The position numbers and the translations under genes were made by a program. From positions 372,001 through 436,000 of the forward strand of contig NZ_JAKNQQ010000002.1 of NCBI RefSeq assembly GCF_022662475.1: a stretch of DNA of 64,000 bases. Direction: 5' to 3'. Source of the stretch: Sphingomonas sp. TREG-RG-20F-R18-01. GTDB taxonomy: Bacteria; Pseudomonadota; Alphaproteobacteria; Sphingomonadales; Sphingomonadaceae. Shown in pieces: positions 36,288 to 45,142 of this stretch. Under the pieces are notes generated by a model that had not been told where the DNA came from, did no database searches, and saw nothing but the letters and a program-made list of their open reading frames with translations. Positions within the stretch are counted from its first letter, which is position 1, and every line of letters starts with the position of its first letter.

Positions 36288-37556
36288 ATGGATCATTTTG
36301 CTCTCGTCGACGGCGTGATGCACTGCGAGGGCGTGCCGCTGCCGGCGATCGCCGAGGCGGTCGGATCGCCCGTCTATGTCTATTCCTCCGCGACCTTCCA
36401 GCGGCACGCGCGCGTGTTCCGCGAGGGGCTGGCGGCGGCGGGCGACGTCCACCTGGCCTATGCGATCAAGGCCAACCCCAATCTCGCGGTGCTCCGCCTG
36501 CTTGCGAACGCAGGCTACGGCGCGGACGTGGTTTCGGGCGGCGAACTCGCGCGCGCGCTGGCGGCGAGGATTCCGGCGGCGGACGTGGTGTTCTCGGGCG
36601 TCGGGAAGACGCGCGAGGAACTGGTCCGCGCGCTCGATTGCGGGCTTGGCCAGTTCAACCTCGAGCTGGAGGAAGAGGGCGTCGTCCTCGCGCAGCTCGC
36701 GACCGAACGCGGCATGACCGCGCACGCGACGCTCCGCGTCAATCCGGACGTCGATGCGGGCACGCATGCCAAGATCTCGACCGGCAAGCGCGAGAACAAG
36801 TTCGGCGTGCCGATCGACCAGGCGCCGGCGATCTTCGGGCGGCTGGCGGGCTTGCCGGGGCTCAACCTGCGCGGCGTCGCGGTGCATATCGGCAGCCAGC
36901 TGGGTGATCTCGCGCCGATGGAAGCGGCGTATCGCCGGGTCGGCGCGCTGATGGCCGAGTTGCGCGGCGCAGGGCACACGATCGACCGGATCGATCTCGG
37001 TGGCGGGCTCGGCGTGCCGTATCGCGAGGGCGAGGTGTTCCCGAGCCCCGCCGAGTTCGGTGCGATGGTCGCGCGGGTGACGCGCGACTGGGGCGTGACG
37101 CTGATGTTCGAGCCCGGGCGCGTGATCGCGGGGAATGCGGGCGTGCTGCTGACCAAGGTCATCTGGGTCAAGCCGGGGGTGACCAACCCCTATGTCATCG
37201 TCGATGCCGCGATGAACGATCTCGCGCGGCCTGCCTTGTACGATGCGTGGCATGATTTCGCGGCGGTGCGCCCGAACGGGCGGCGGATGATGGCGAATAT
37301 CGCGGGGCCGGTGTGCGAGAGCGGCGACACCTTCGCGATGGGGCGCGACATCGACGAAGTGGTGAGCGGCGACCTCGCGGTGTTCCGCACCGCGGGCGCT
37401 TACGGCGCGACGATGGCGAGCACGTATAACAGCCGCGCGCTGGTGCCCGAGGTTCTCGTGGACGGCGATCGTTTCGCGGTGGTCGCGGACCGGATCAACC
37501 CCGAGACGATCCTTGCCGCGGAACGCCTGCCCGAATGGCTCAAGCCCGCGGCATGA
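36288..37556 (+). CDS. lysA: Diaminopimelate decarboxylase
   Basis: 422 residues. PLP-binding Lys61 is in LAYAIKANPNLAVL; GADVVSGGEL, the HIGSQLGDLAP motif and the C-terminal GPVCESGDTFAMGRD (active-site Cys from the partner subunit) are present. It makes lysine from meso-DAP. It lies 12 bases after the lipoprotein gene and overlaps the next gene (ATGA). Confidence 0.96.
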   Translation: MDHFALVDGVMHCEGVPLPAIAEAVGSPVYVYSSATFQRHARVFREGLAAAGDVHLAYAIKANPNLAVLRLLANAGYGADVVSGGELARALAARIPAADVVFSGVGKTREELVRALDCGLGQFNLELEEEGVVLAQLATERGMTAHATLRVNPDVDAGTHAKISTGKRENKFGVPIDQAPAIFGRLAGLPGLNLRGVAVHIGSQLGDLAPMEAAYRRVGALMAELRGAGHTIDRIDLGGGLGVPYREGEVFPSPAEFGAMVARVTRDWGVTLMFEPGRVIAGNAGVLLTKVIWVKPGVTNPYVIVDAAMNDLARPALYDAWHDFAAVRPNGRRMMANIAGPVCESGDTFAMGRDIDEVVSGDLAVFRTAGAYGATMASTYNSRALVPEVLVDGDRFAVVADRINPETILAAERLPEWLKPAA

Positions 37557-38320
37557 CGCTCCACAGTCTTCCGCTGTTCGTCCGGCTGGCGGGGCGGCCG
37601 GTGATGCTGCTCGGCGAGGGCGAACCCGCGGACGCCAAGCGGCGGTTGCTGGAGCGCGCGGGCGCGGTGATCGTCGGCGAGGATAGCGCGGCGTCGCTCG
37701 CGATCGTCGCGATCGAGGATGATGCCGAGGCGCGCGGCGCGATCGATCGGCTGAAGGCGCGCGGGGTGCTGGTCAATGCGGTCGACCGGCCCGACGATTG
37801 CGACTTCACGCTCCCCGCGATCATCGATCGCAGCCCGGTGCTGATCGCGATCGGGACGGGCGGCGCGTCGGCTGGGCTGGCGGCGGCGTTGCGGCAACGG
37901 CTGGAGGCGATGCTGCCCGCGACTTTGGGGCCGCTCGCCGATCGGTTGAACGCGATGCGCGGCGCGATCCGGCTGGTGCTGCCCGCGCTCGACGACCGTC
38001 GGCGCGCTTTGGGGCGCGCGTTCGCGCAAGGCGGGCCGCTCGACCCGCTGACGGCGCCGCCCGAGGCGGTGCCGGGGTGGCTGGTCGATGCGACCGCCTC
38101 GCCCGACCGGCTGGTGACGATCCGGCTGACCTCGGCCGACCCGGACGATTTGACGTTGGGGCAGGCGCGCGCGCTCGCGCTGGCCGACCGGATCTATGCG
38201 CCCGCCGCGACGCCGGCTGCGATCCTCGACCGGTCGCGCGCGGATGCGGTGCGGATCATTTCCGAGGTGCCGCCGGTTGAGCAGGAACCGGGACTCACGA
38301 TCTGGATGGAGCTGCCATGA
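37553..38320 (+). CDS. Precorrin-2 dehydrogenase/ferrochelatase-like protein with remnant SUMT segment
   Basis: 255 residues. Residues 1 to about 190 follow the CysG N-terminal half/Met8p plan: a Rossmann domain starting LPLFVRLAGRPVMLLGEGE, TLPAIIDRSPVLIAIGTGGAS, and an ARLRQ-like helix. This domain oxidises precorrin-2 and inserts iron to make sirohaem. The last 60 residues (VTIRLTSADPDDLTLGQARAL...) look like only the first part of the uroporphyrinogen methyltransferase domain, so this appears to be a truncated CysG fusion. The usual Gly-rich GGGxVA is altered to GEGEPADAK. Coupled to lysA by ATGA. Confidence 0.78.
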   Translation: MTLHSLPLFVRLAGRPVMLLGEGEPADAKRRLLERAGAVIVGEDSAASLAIVAIEDDAEARGAIDRLKARGVLVNAVDRPDDCDFTLPAIIDRSPVLIAIGTGGASAGLAAALRQRLEAMLPATLGPLADRLNAMRGAIRLVLPALDDRRRALGRAFAQGGPLDPLTAPPEAVPGWLVDATASPDRLVTIRLTSADPDDLTLGQARALALADRIYAPAATPAAILDRSRADAVRIISEVPPVEQEPGLTIWMELP

Positions 38321-39267
38321 GCGGGTTTGCGTACCGCGTCGCGGAGGGGAAGGCCGAGCGGCTCGACATCAAGGCGGCGATGGATACGTCCGGCGAGCTG
38401 ATCTGGATCCATCTGACCAGCAACAACGAGCAGGCGCAAAGCTGGCTGGGCGAAACCGCCGGATTGCCCGACTATGTCGTCGACGTGCTGACCACGACCG
38501 AGTCCCGCCCGCGCTGCGATGCGCTGGGCGAGGGCGCGTTCCTCAACCTGCGCGGGCGCTCCAACGAGGCGATGACGGCGTCCGACCCGCTGGCCTCGGT
38601 GCGGATCTACGCGTTGGCGGGGCGGGTGTTCTCGGTCACGCGGCGCTCGCTGACCGCGGTCGACGACGTGGTGAAGGCGATCGAGGGTGGGACGATCGCC
38701 GATCCGGGCGATCTGATCGCGGAATTCGCCAGCGCGATCACCGAGGAGCTCGATCCCGAGGTCGGCGAACTGGGCGACCAGCTCGACGATTGCGAGGCCG
38801 ATCTCAACGCTGACAAGGTGTTCGAACTGCGCCGCAACGTCACCAAGGTGCGGGTCGCCGCGATCGGCTACCGGCGGTTCCTCCAGCCGCAACGGGCGGC
38901 GCTGGAGAAGCTGGCGGCCTTGCCGTGCGACTGGCTGCACGATGACGACCGGCTGCATCTCAATTCCGCCGCCGACCGCGCGGCGCGCATGGCGGAGGAA
39001 CTGGAGGCGATCCGCGAACGCTCCGCGCTGATGCACGAGGCGCTGACCGACCTGCGCGCCGAACAGATTGATTCGCGCTCGCTGCTGATCTCGATCGTCG
39101 CGCTGATCTTTCTGCCGCTGACGTTCCTGACCGGGCTGTACGGGATGAATGTCGAGGGGCTGCCGTTTTCGAAGGAACCCTGGGCGTTCGATGCGATCGG
39201 CGGGGTGTGCATCGCGATCACGGTCGGGATCATCGGGTATTTCAGCACGCGGCGGTGGTTCGGGTAG
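38317..39267 (+). CDS. ZntB/CorA family divalent metal transporter
   Basis: 316 residues. A cytoplasmic domain with long charged helices is followed by two C-terminal membrane helices separated by the pore motif YGMNVEGLP. ZntB members move Zn2+ with protons; other CorA members carry Mg2+. LPLTFLTGLYGMN is characteristic. The start overlaps the upstream stop (ATGA), so it ends the argH-lysA unit. Confidence 0.9.
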   Translation: MSGFAYRVAEGKAERLDIKAAMDTSGELIWIHLTSNNEQAQSWLGETAGLPDYVVDVLTTTESRPRCDALGEGAFLNLRGRSNEAMTASDPLASVRIYALAGRVFSVTRRSLTAVDDVVKAIEGGTIADPGDLIAEFASAITEELDPEVGELGDQLDDCEADLNADKVFELRRNVTKVRVAAIGYRRFLQPQRAALEKLAALPCDWLHDDDRLHLNSAADRAARMAEELEAIRERSALMHEALTDLRAEQIDSRSLLISIVALIFLPLTFLTGLYGMNVEGLPFSKEPWAFDAIGGVCIAITVGIIGYFSTRRWFG

Positions 39268-39289
39268 GGCAGAAGCCGAACCTATTCCT

Positions 39290-39403
39290 GTCACCCCGGA
39301 GAAGGCCGGGGCCACCATGTTGCGTGGCGCGACCGACGATACGGCACGGCGTCGCCCGCCGTACCCCTGTAACCACCCGGCCCCGGCCCGCGCCGGGGTG
39401 ACG
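39290..39403. repeat. Inverted repeat (family B), copy 3
   Basis: Left arm TGTCACCCCGGAGAAGGCCG..., right arm ending CGCCGGGGTGACGG. It fills the space between the convergent ends of the transporter gene and fliS. Confidence 0.72.
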
Positions 39404-39419
39404 GACGTAGGGCCGAGCG

Positions 39420-39824
39420 TCAGGCCGCGCGCGCGGTCCGCCAGGCCTGGCCGATCTCGTCAAGCGTGTCCGCCACCTCGCGGAACGGCATCGGATCGTT
39501 CTTCACGGCCGCGTTGACCACCGTCATCCGCGTGCCCGCGTAGAGCCGGGCGAGGGCGGGCGCGACGGTGCCGCCCTTGTCGAAATCGAGCCCCGCCTCG
39601 AGTGCGAACAGGATCGCGGTGGCGCGCGTGACCTTGTCGCTCTTCATCTTGTAATTGCCGTTTTCGGCGGCCCAGGCGGCACCGCGAAGTGCGCGGATCG
39701 CCTGATCGTACAGCAGCTGCACCAGCGCGGGACCATCGGCCCCTGCGGTCTGCCCCGCGATCTCGATCTGGCGGTAGGTGGCTTCCGGGTTGCGGCCGAA
39801 GGGGGAGGCGTATGCGACGGTCAT
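39420..39824 (-). CDS. fliS: Flagellin export chaperone FliS
   Basis: 134 residues, all-helical. ATYRQIEIAGQ and PALVQLLYDQAIRALRGA match the FliS core. It binds the C-terminus of flagellin and keeps it unpolymerised before export. The start ATG overlaps the fliD stop (ATGA). It is the last gene of the minus-strand flagellar run. Confidence 0.9.
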   Translation of the reverse strand: MTVAYASPFGRNPEATYRQIEIAGQTAGADGPALVQLLYDQAIRALRGAAWAAENGNYKMKSDKVTRATAILFALEAGLDFDKGGTVAPALARLYAGTRMTVVNAAVKNDPMPFREVADTLDEIGQAWRTARAA

Positions 39825-41332
39825 TGGCCCGACTTGTTCCACTGGTCGATCTGGTTCTGGAGCTGCGTCTGGGTCGCCTTGTACGCGGCGACCTTCGCGT
39901 CCGAAGCGGCATATTGCTTGGTCAGCCGCTCCTGGTACGCGGCCGTGTCGCTCGTCACCTTGTCCTCGGCAACGGCCACCTTGGTCTTGGCGGCGGTGTA
40001 GAGCGCGGTGCTGGCGACGAGTCCGGTCGTCTCGGTACGCCCGTTGACGGTGATCTTGTTGCTGACCGCAGCCGTGGAGATCGCGTTGAGCGCCGCCGCG
40101 ATCCCGCCGCCGGTCGCGCCCGTGCCGTCCGCGAACATCGCCTCGACCGCGTCGGGGGTCTTGGTCAGCGCGGCGGACAGCTGCGTCTGGTCGACGCTGA
40201 GCGTCCCGTCCTTGTTGGTCTTGACCCCGATGGCGGCGAGCGTGCTCGGGCTGCCGGCGGCGCCGCCGGTCGTCAGGGTGGTCAGCGTCATGCCGCGCAG
40301 GGCGCGCATCAGGTTGGTCGCGTTATAGTCGCTCTTCAACGGACCGGTCGATGCATCGGTCTCGGTCTTCAGTTCGGCAAGCAGCTGGTTGTAGGTATCG
40401 ACGAAATCGCCGACCGCCTGGGTCAGCCCGGCGGTCGGGGTCGAACTGCCCAGCACGACCGGCTTGCCCGCGGCGGTGACGCTGGAGAGCGTCAGCTGGA
40501 CACCGTCGACCAGGTCGCTGATCGTGTTGCTCGAGCGTTCGACCTGGGTGCCGTTGAGCGACAGTTTGGCGTTGCCGGCCGATCCGGTGATCGTGCTGGC
40601 GGGCGCGCTGCCGCCGACGTTGAGCTGGGCGAGGCTGCCGCTGTCGCCGCTGAGCGTGAACGCCTTGTCGGTCCCGGTCGGGCCCTTCAGCGTCAGGCGC
40701 GCCTTGCCGTCGACATCGGTGACGATCGTTGCGGACACCCCGCTGTTGGCCGCGTTGATCGCCTTGGCAATGCCGTCGAGCGTGTTGTTGGTTGAATCGA
40801 TCGTGATGCTGACCGGCGCGGCGGCACCGCTAAGGCTGGACACGGCGCTGTCGCTGGCGGTGCCGAGCGTGAGCGTCAGCGTGCCCGTGCCGACGGTCGC
40901 GCTGCGACTGTCGAACCGGGTGGTGCTGGTCGACGTTTGCGCGCTCGCGAGCTGGGTCACTTCGACGAACGCCGACAGGCCCGACAGCTTGGCGCCCGGC
41001 AGCGCGCTGGCGGTCAGGACGCCGGTGTCGCTGCTGGCCGGCTGGGTCTGCAGGCTGCCGCCCTTGACCAGCGTGGTCAGCCCCGAGGCGAAGCTGGTGA
41101 TCGCGCTCTGCACCTTGGCGACCGACGAGATCTGCGCGGTGAGGGCGGTATCCTGCTTGGTCAGCTGCAGGTTCTTGGACGCGAACTGTGCCTGGGTCAG
41201 CGACGCCACGAGGCTCGCGGTATCGACGCCCGATCCCGCGTTGAGCCCGTTGATCAGCGACTGGCCGATCGTGGTCGTGCTCGTGGGTGTCGGCGTGGGC
41301 GTCGCGCTGGTGGCGCTGGTGGTCGTCGTCAT
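39821..41332 (-). CDS. fliD: Flagellar filament cap protein FliD
   Basis: 503 residues. A Thr/Pro-rich N-terminal stretch precedes GLNAGSGVDTASLVASLTQAQ, the FliD D0/D1 opening. The middle is rich in Ser/Thr/Ala/Gly, and the C-terminus is a coiled coil (QERLTKQYAASDAKVAAYKATQ). It caps the growing filament and folds incoming flagellin. ATG 41332 starts the low-complexity stretch; the longer open frame upstream overlaps flhB and is a shadow. Confidence 0.9.
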   Translation of the reverse strand: MTTTTSATSATPTPTPTSTTTIGQSLINGLNAGSGVDTASLVASLTQAQFASKNLQLTKQDTALTAQISSVAKVQSAITSFASGLTTLVKGGSLQTQPASSDTGVLTASALPGAKLSGLSAFVEVTQLASAQTSTSTTRFDSRSATVGTGTLTLTLGTASDSAVSSLSGAAAPVSITIDSTNNTLDGIAKAINAANSGVSATIVTDVDGKARLTLKGPTGTDKAFTLSGDSGSLAQLNVGGSAPASTITGSAGNAKLSLNGTQVERSSNTISDLVDGVQLTLSSVTAAGKPVVLGSSTPTAGLTQAVGDFVDTYNQLLAELKTETDASTGPLKSDYNATNLMRALRGMTLTTLTTGGAAGSPSTLAAIGVKTNKDGTLSVDQTQLSAALTKTPDAVEAMFADGTGATGGGIAAALNAISTAAVSNKITVNGRTETTGLVASTALYTAAKTKVAVAEDKVTSDTAAYQERLTKQYAASDAKVAAYKATQTQLQNQIDQWNKSGQ

Positions 41333-41411
41333 GCGGTCGGTCCCGTCACTCTGCTCCCAAGGTAGAACGGCGGGCGTGGAGAAACCTTTAGCGGTTTTCC
41401 GGCCTTTTTGG

Positions 41412-42536
41412 TCACGCCTGGACGCCATTCTCGTCATAGCGCGCGGTTTCGGGGACGAAGACCGGCGGCGGCAGGCCACCCGCCTCGGCGTTGAGCCCGA
41501 ACACGAACGCCAGCACCGTCGCGAGCGCGACATACAGGTCGTCGCGGACTTCCTGGCCCTCGCGGCTGGTGTAATAGACCGCACGCGCCAGCGCGGGATA
41601 TTCGAGCACCGGGATCCGCGTCTCCGCGCCGAGTTCGCGAATCGCGAGCGCGACCACGCCGCGCCCCTTGGCGACCACCACCGGGACCTGATCGTTCTCG
41701 CGATCGTACCGTAGCGCGACCGCGAAATGCGTCGGGTTGGTGAGGATGACGTGTGCTTCCGCAACGCTCTTGCGCATGCTGCGCATCGACATCTCGCGCT
41801 GGCGCTGCCGCATCGCGCCCTTGGCCTCGGGCGAGCCTTCGGTTTCCTTGTTCTCGTCGCGGATCGCCTGCTTCGACATGCGCAGCTTGCTGAGGCGCTG
41901 GAACAGCTGGAGCGGGACGTCGATCCCGGCGATCGCGACCATGCCGAACGCCATCGTGAACAGCACGGTGAGGAACGTTCCCGTGAGGGCACCGACCGCG
42001 GTGGTGAAGCTGCTCGACGACAGCCCCATCGACACGTGCGCGACCTGGCCGAGCAGATACCAGCCGATGCTGCCGAGCAGCCCGACCTTGAGCAACGCCT
42101 TGCCGAGCTCGATCCACCCCTGCGGCCCGAAGATCCGCTTCAATCCCGACGCAGGGTTGATCCGCGACGCCTTGGGCGCGAGCAGGCTGCCGTTGAACCC
42201 GAGATGCCCGAGCCCGGCCTGGCTGAGGATCGCCGCGACGAAGCTGATCGCGAGCAGCGAGATGAGCGCGGGGGCGATCTTCCAGCCGCTCTGCGCCAGC
42301 GGACGGAACGGCTCGAAATCCTCGATGTCGCGGTGATCGAACGAGAAGCTCGTCGCCATGATCTCCTTGCACGCGGCGACCAGCGACGGCCCCATCAGGG
42401 CGAGCCACGCCATCCCCGCGAGCATCACCAGCGCGGTCGCGAATTCGCGCGATTTGAGGATGTCGCCCTTCTCGACCGCATCGCGCTTGCGCTTTGCGGT
42501 TGGGGCTTCGGTCCGTTCGCCGGACTCCTCCGACAT
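41412..42536 (-). CDS. flhB: Flagellar export switch protein FlhB
   Basis: 374 residues. The N-terminus SGERTEAPTAKRKRDA, four membrane helices, and the self-cleaving NPTH motif (267-270, LTNPTHFAVALRYD) identify FlhB. It switches export from hook/rod to filament substrates. The start overlaps the fliR stop by one base. 79 bp separate it from fliD. Confidence 0.96.
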   Translation of the reverse strand: MSEESGERTEAPTAKRKRDAVEKGDILKSREFATALVMLAGMAWLALMGPSLVAACKEIMATSFSFDHRDIEDFEPFRPLAQSGWKIAPALISLLAISFVAAILSQAGLGHLGFNGSLLAPKASRINPASGLKRIFGPQGWIELGKALLKVGLLGSIGWYLLGQVAHVSMGLSSSSFTTAVGALTGTFLTVLFTMAFGMVAIAGIDVPLQLFQRLSKLRMSKQAIRDENKETEGSPEAKGAMRQRQREMSMRSMRKSVAEAHVILTNPTHFAVALRYDRENDQVPVVVAKGRGVVALAIRELGAETRIPVLEYPALARAVYYTSREGQEVRDDLYVALATVLAFVFGLNAEAGGLPPPVFVPETARYDENGVQA

Positions 42537-43315
42537 CAGCCGAGCACCAGTTTCTGTGCGGCGGCGAGGCCTTCCTGGACGATCACGAGCATGTAATCGC
42601 CCATCGTCGGGAACGCCATCGCGAGCGCGATGACGCCGACCGCGAGGCTGGCGGGGAGGCCGACCGCGAACAGGTTGAGCGACGGGGCCGAGCGCGAGAT
42701 CATCCCCACGATCAGGTTGAGGCACAGCAGCAGGAAGCCGACCGGCAAGGCGAGCAGGAGTCCCGCAAGGAAGGTATAGCCGCCGAACAGCGCGATGTTC
42801 TCGAGCTGGGCGGGTTTGAGCCATGCGGCGCCCGGCGGCATCACGTCATAGGATTTGACGATCATCTCGACGAGCACGAGGTGGCCGTTGACGCTCAGGA
42901 ACAGCAGCGTGAGCATCATCGTGAAGAACTGGCCGAGCGCAGGGGTCGACTTGCCGTTCTGCGGGTCGATCGCCGAGGCGAAGCCGATCCCCATCGAGGT
43001 GCCGATCAATTCGCTGGCGAGCGCCGGCGCGGCGAACGCGATCTGGAGGACGAAGCCGATCGCGAGGCCGACCAGCGCCTCGGCGGCGACCGCGAGGATC
43101 GTCGCGAGCGCGAAGATATGCTCGGGCGGGGTGATCGGATGCGCGCCGAGCACGAGCACGCCGATCGCGCCCGACAGCGAGATGCGGACCACCACGGGGA
43201 TCGACACCGCGCTGAACACGGGCGCTGCGATGAACGCCGCGCTGATGCGGATCATGACGAAGATCAGCGCCCACATCTGCGGCTCGATCGAGAGGCCGAG
43301 GCCTAGCGGGCCCAT
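42536..43315 (-). CDS. fliR: Flagellar export gate protein FliR
   Basis: 259 residues, six hydrophobic segments. ALIFVMIRISAAFIAAPVFS and the conserved AIGFVLQIAFAAPALASELIG region match FliR. It forms the export gate with FliP and FliQ. MGPLGLGLSIEPQ at 43315 is taken as start; ATG 43333 would add six residues. Unlike the other fli genes it is separated from its upstream neighbour (fliQ) by 171 bp containing a large palindrome. Confidence 0.94.
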   Translation of the reverse strand: MGPLGLGLSIEPQMWALIFVMIRISAAFIAAPVFSAVSIPVVVRISLSGAIGVLVLGAHPITPPEHIFALATILAVAAEALVGLAIGFVLQIAFAAPALASELIGTSMGIGFASAIDPQNGKSTPALGQFFTMMLTLLFLSVNGHLVLVEMIVKSYDVMPPGAAWLKPAQLENIALFGGYTFLAGLLLALPVGFLLLCLNLIVGMISRSAPSLNLFAVGLPASLAVGVIALAMAFPTMGDYMLVIVQEGLAAAQKLVLG

Positions 43316-43378
43316 TGGGATACCCCGGCCCATACCGTCATCCCGGGCTTGTCCACGCTCTTGCGCGTCCCTTGCTGT

Positions 43379-43464
43379 TCTCCTGCGAAAGCAGGAGTCC
43401 AGGAGTCTCGCAAACCAACGGGCGTTGGTTTGCGAGACTCTGGGTTCCTGCCTTCGCAGGAACA
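43379..43464. repeat. Large palindrome (family A) inside the fli operon, between fliQ and fliR
   Basis: Inner arms 43403-43420 and 43423-43440 (GAGTCTCGCAAACCAACG and complement) pair perfectly over 18 bp with a 2-base loop. Outer arms (TTCTCCTGCGAAAGCAGG... and its near complement) extend the stem to about 43 bp. It resembles the copies at 5044-5119 and 29798-29886. In fli mRNA it would form a very stable hairpin between fliQ and fliR. Confidence 0.85.
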
Positions 43465-43486
43465 CGGGGAGGGGAATGCGCGCACT

Positions 43487-43756
43487 TTAGCGCACCAGAT
43501 CCGGGATCCGCTCGAAGATACCGATCGTGAAGTCGCTCAGCAGCCCGATGATTAGCCCGCCGAACACCAGCAGCGAAATGCCGACCACGATCAGCTTGGG
43601 GACGAACGACAGCGTCTGCTCGTTGATCGACGTCGCCGCCTGGATCATGCCGGTCAGCAACCCCGCGAGCAACGCGGGGATCAGGATCGGCGCGGAGGCA
43701 AGCGCCAGCACCCACATCGTCTGATTGGCGACCGTCAGGAAATATTCTGCGTCCAT
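43487..43756 (-). CDS. fliQ: Flagellar export gate protein FliQ
   Basis: 89 residues, two membrane helices. MDAEYFLTVANQTMWVLALASAPIL and GMIQAATSINEQTLSFVPK are FliQ signatures. It lies four bases after fliP. Confidence 0.96.
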   Translation of the reverse strand: MDAEYFLTVANQTMWVLALASAPILIPALLAGLLTGMIQAATSINEQTLSFVPKLIVVGISLLVFGGLIIGLLSDFTIGIFERIPDLVR

Positions 43757-43760
43757 GCGC

Positions 43761-44576
43761 TCAGCTCACGAACGAATTGGCGAGCGACCCCATCGTCAGC
43801 GCCCAGCCGTCGACGAGGACGAACAGCAGCAGCTTGAACGGGAGCGAAATGATCGTCGGCGACAGCATCATCATGCCGAGCGACATCAGCACGGTCGCGA
43901 CGACGAGATCGATCACGATGAACGGCAGAAACACGAGAAAGCCGATCTGGAACGCGGTCTTGAGTTCGCTCGTCACATAGGCCGGGAGCAGCACCGAGAA
44001 GGGGATGTCCGCGGCATTCTGGTACGGGCCGCTCTTCGCGATGCCGGCGAACATCGTGATGTCCTTCTTGCGGGTCTGCTTCGCCATGAACGCGTGGAGC
44101 GGCACGCCGCCCGCCTTGATCATGTCGGTCGCGCCGATCCGGTTCTCGGAATAGGGCTGGATCGCGACCGTGTTGATCTGGCTGATGACGGGCGCCATGA
44201 TGAAGAACGACAGGAACAGCGACAGGCCGACCAGCACCTGGTTGGGCGGGGTCTGCTGGAGCCCCAGCGCCTGCCGCAGGATCGACAGCACGATGATGAT
44301 CCGCGTGAAGCTCGTCATCATCAGCAGGATGCCGGGCAGGATCGTCAGCAGCCCCATCACGATGAGCAACTGAAGGCTGAGCGACAGCGGGGCATTGCCG
44401 CCGCCCAGATCCTTCAGCGCGCGATCCGCCGCATCACCGACGCCGGGGGCCGGCGCGACGGGAGCCGCCGCTGCAGCCGTCTGCGCGAGTGCCGGGTGGA
44501 CCGCCACGAGCGCGAGGAGGATCGCGATCGTGAACAGGAAAATCTTCCGCCAGTCGAAACGGAGACCGAGCGTCAT
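43761..44576 (-). CDS. fliP: Flagellar export gate protein FliP
   Basis: 271 residues. It has an N-terminal signal peptide (FLFTIAILLALVAVHPALAQ), as FliP proteins do, then SLQLLIVMGLLTILPGILLMMTSFTRIIIV and GWALTMGSLANSFV. Core of the FliPQR gate. The start overlaps the fliO stop (ATGA); the longer open frame upstream crosses fliO and is a shadow. Confidence 0.96.
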   Translation of the reverse strand: MTLGLRFDWRKIFLFTIAILLALVAVHPALAQTAAAAAPVAPAPGVGDAADRALKDLGGGNAPLSLSLQLLIVMGLLTILPGILLMMTSFTRIIIVLSILRQALGLQQTPPNQVLVGLSLFLSFFIMAPVISQINTVAIQPYSENRIGATDMIKAGGVPLHAFMAKQTRKKDITMFAGIAKSGPYQNAADIPFSVLLPAYVTSELKTAFQIGFLVFLPFIVIDLVVATVLMSLGMMMLSPTIISLPFKLLLFVLVDGWALTMGSLANSFVS

Positions 44577-44833
44577 GCCGATGGCCCCCCGCGATCGACC
44601 AGCGATACGCCGGTGCGGCTGACCGAGACGAGCAACCGCCGCCCCTCGAAATCGAGCACCGCGAGCCGTACGGTCGGCGAGATCATCATCGTCTCGGTGA
44701 CCTTGAGCAGCCGGTTGGCGGGCTGCCCCGGCATCCGCGCCTCGAGCCGGCGCCAGAGATACAGGCAGCCGATCATCAACCCGCAGACCAGCGGGAGGAG
44801 GATGACGAGTTTCAGGACATAGGACCACATCAT
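44573..44833 (-). CDS. fliO: Flagellar biosynthesis protein FliO
   Basis: 86 residues: one N-terminal membrane helix (VLKLVILLPLVCGLMIGCLYLW) and a small cytoplasmic domain (RLLVSVSRTGVSLVD). It helps assemble the FliP ring. The sequence family is poorly conserved, so position between fliN and fliP carries much of the weight. Two ATGs (44833, 44830) are possible. Confidence 0.85.
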   Translation of the reverse strand: MMWSYVLKLVILLPLVCGLMIGCLYLWRRLEARMPGQPANRLLKVTETMMISPTVRLAVLDFEGRRLLVSVSRTGVSLVDRGGPSA

Positions 44834-44839
44834 GAGCGA

Positions 44840-45142
44840 TCAGGCCCGCTTCTCAGGGCTGACCAGCTCGGTCATGCGGACGCCGAAGCGATCGCCGACC
44901 ATCACGACCTCGCCGCGGCCGATCAGCGTGCCGTTGACGAGCACGTCGAGCAGTTCGTTCGCCTGGCGGTCGAGCTCGATCACGCTGGTCTCGCCGAGCG
45001 CGAGCAATTCGCGCAGCGTCAGCGAAGTCGAGCCGATCTCGACCGTCAGCTTGACGTCGACGTCCTGCAACAGGCGGAAGTTCGCAGCCAGGCTGGCATC
45101 GAGCGGGAAGCCGCTCGACGGGGTTGAACTCATGTCGCTCAT
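44840..45142 (-). CDS. fliN: Flagellar motor switch protein FliN
   Basis: 100 residues. The C-terminal SpoA domain is standard: LTVEIGSTSLTLRELLALG, then GTLIGRGEVVMVGDRFGVR. It forms the bottom of the C ring. The N-terminal 20 residues are Ser-rich. The start overlaps the fliM stop (ATGA); ATG 45133 is an alternative. Confidence 0.95.
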   Translation of the reverse strand: MSDMSSTPSSGFPLDASLAANFRLLQDVDVKLTVEIGSTSLTLRELLALGETSVIELDRQANELLDVLVNGTLIGRGEVVMVGDRFGVRMTELVSPEKRA

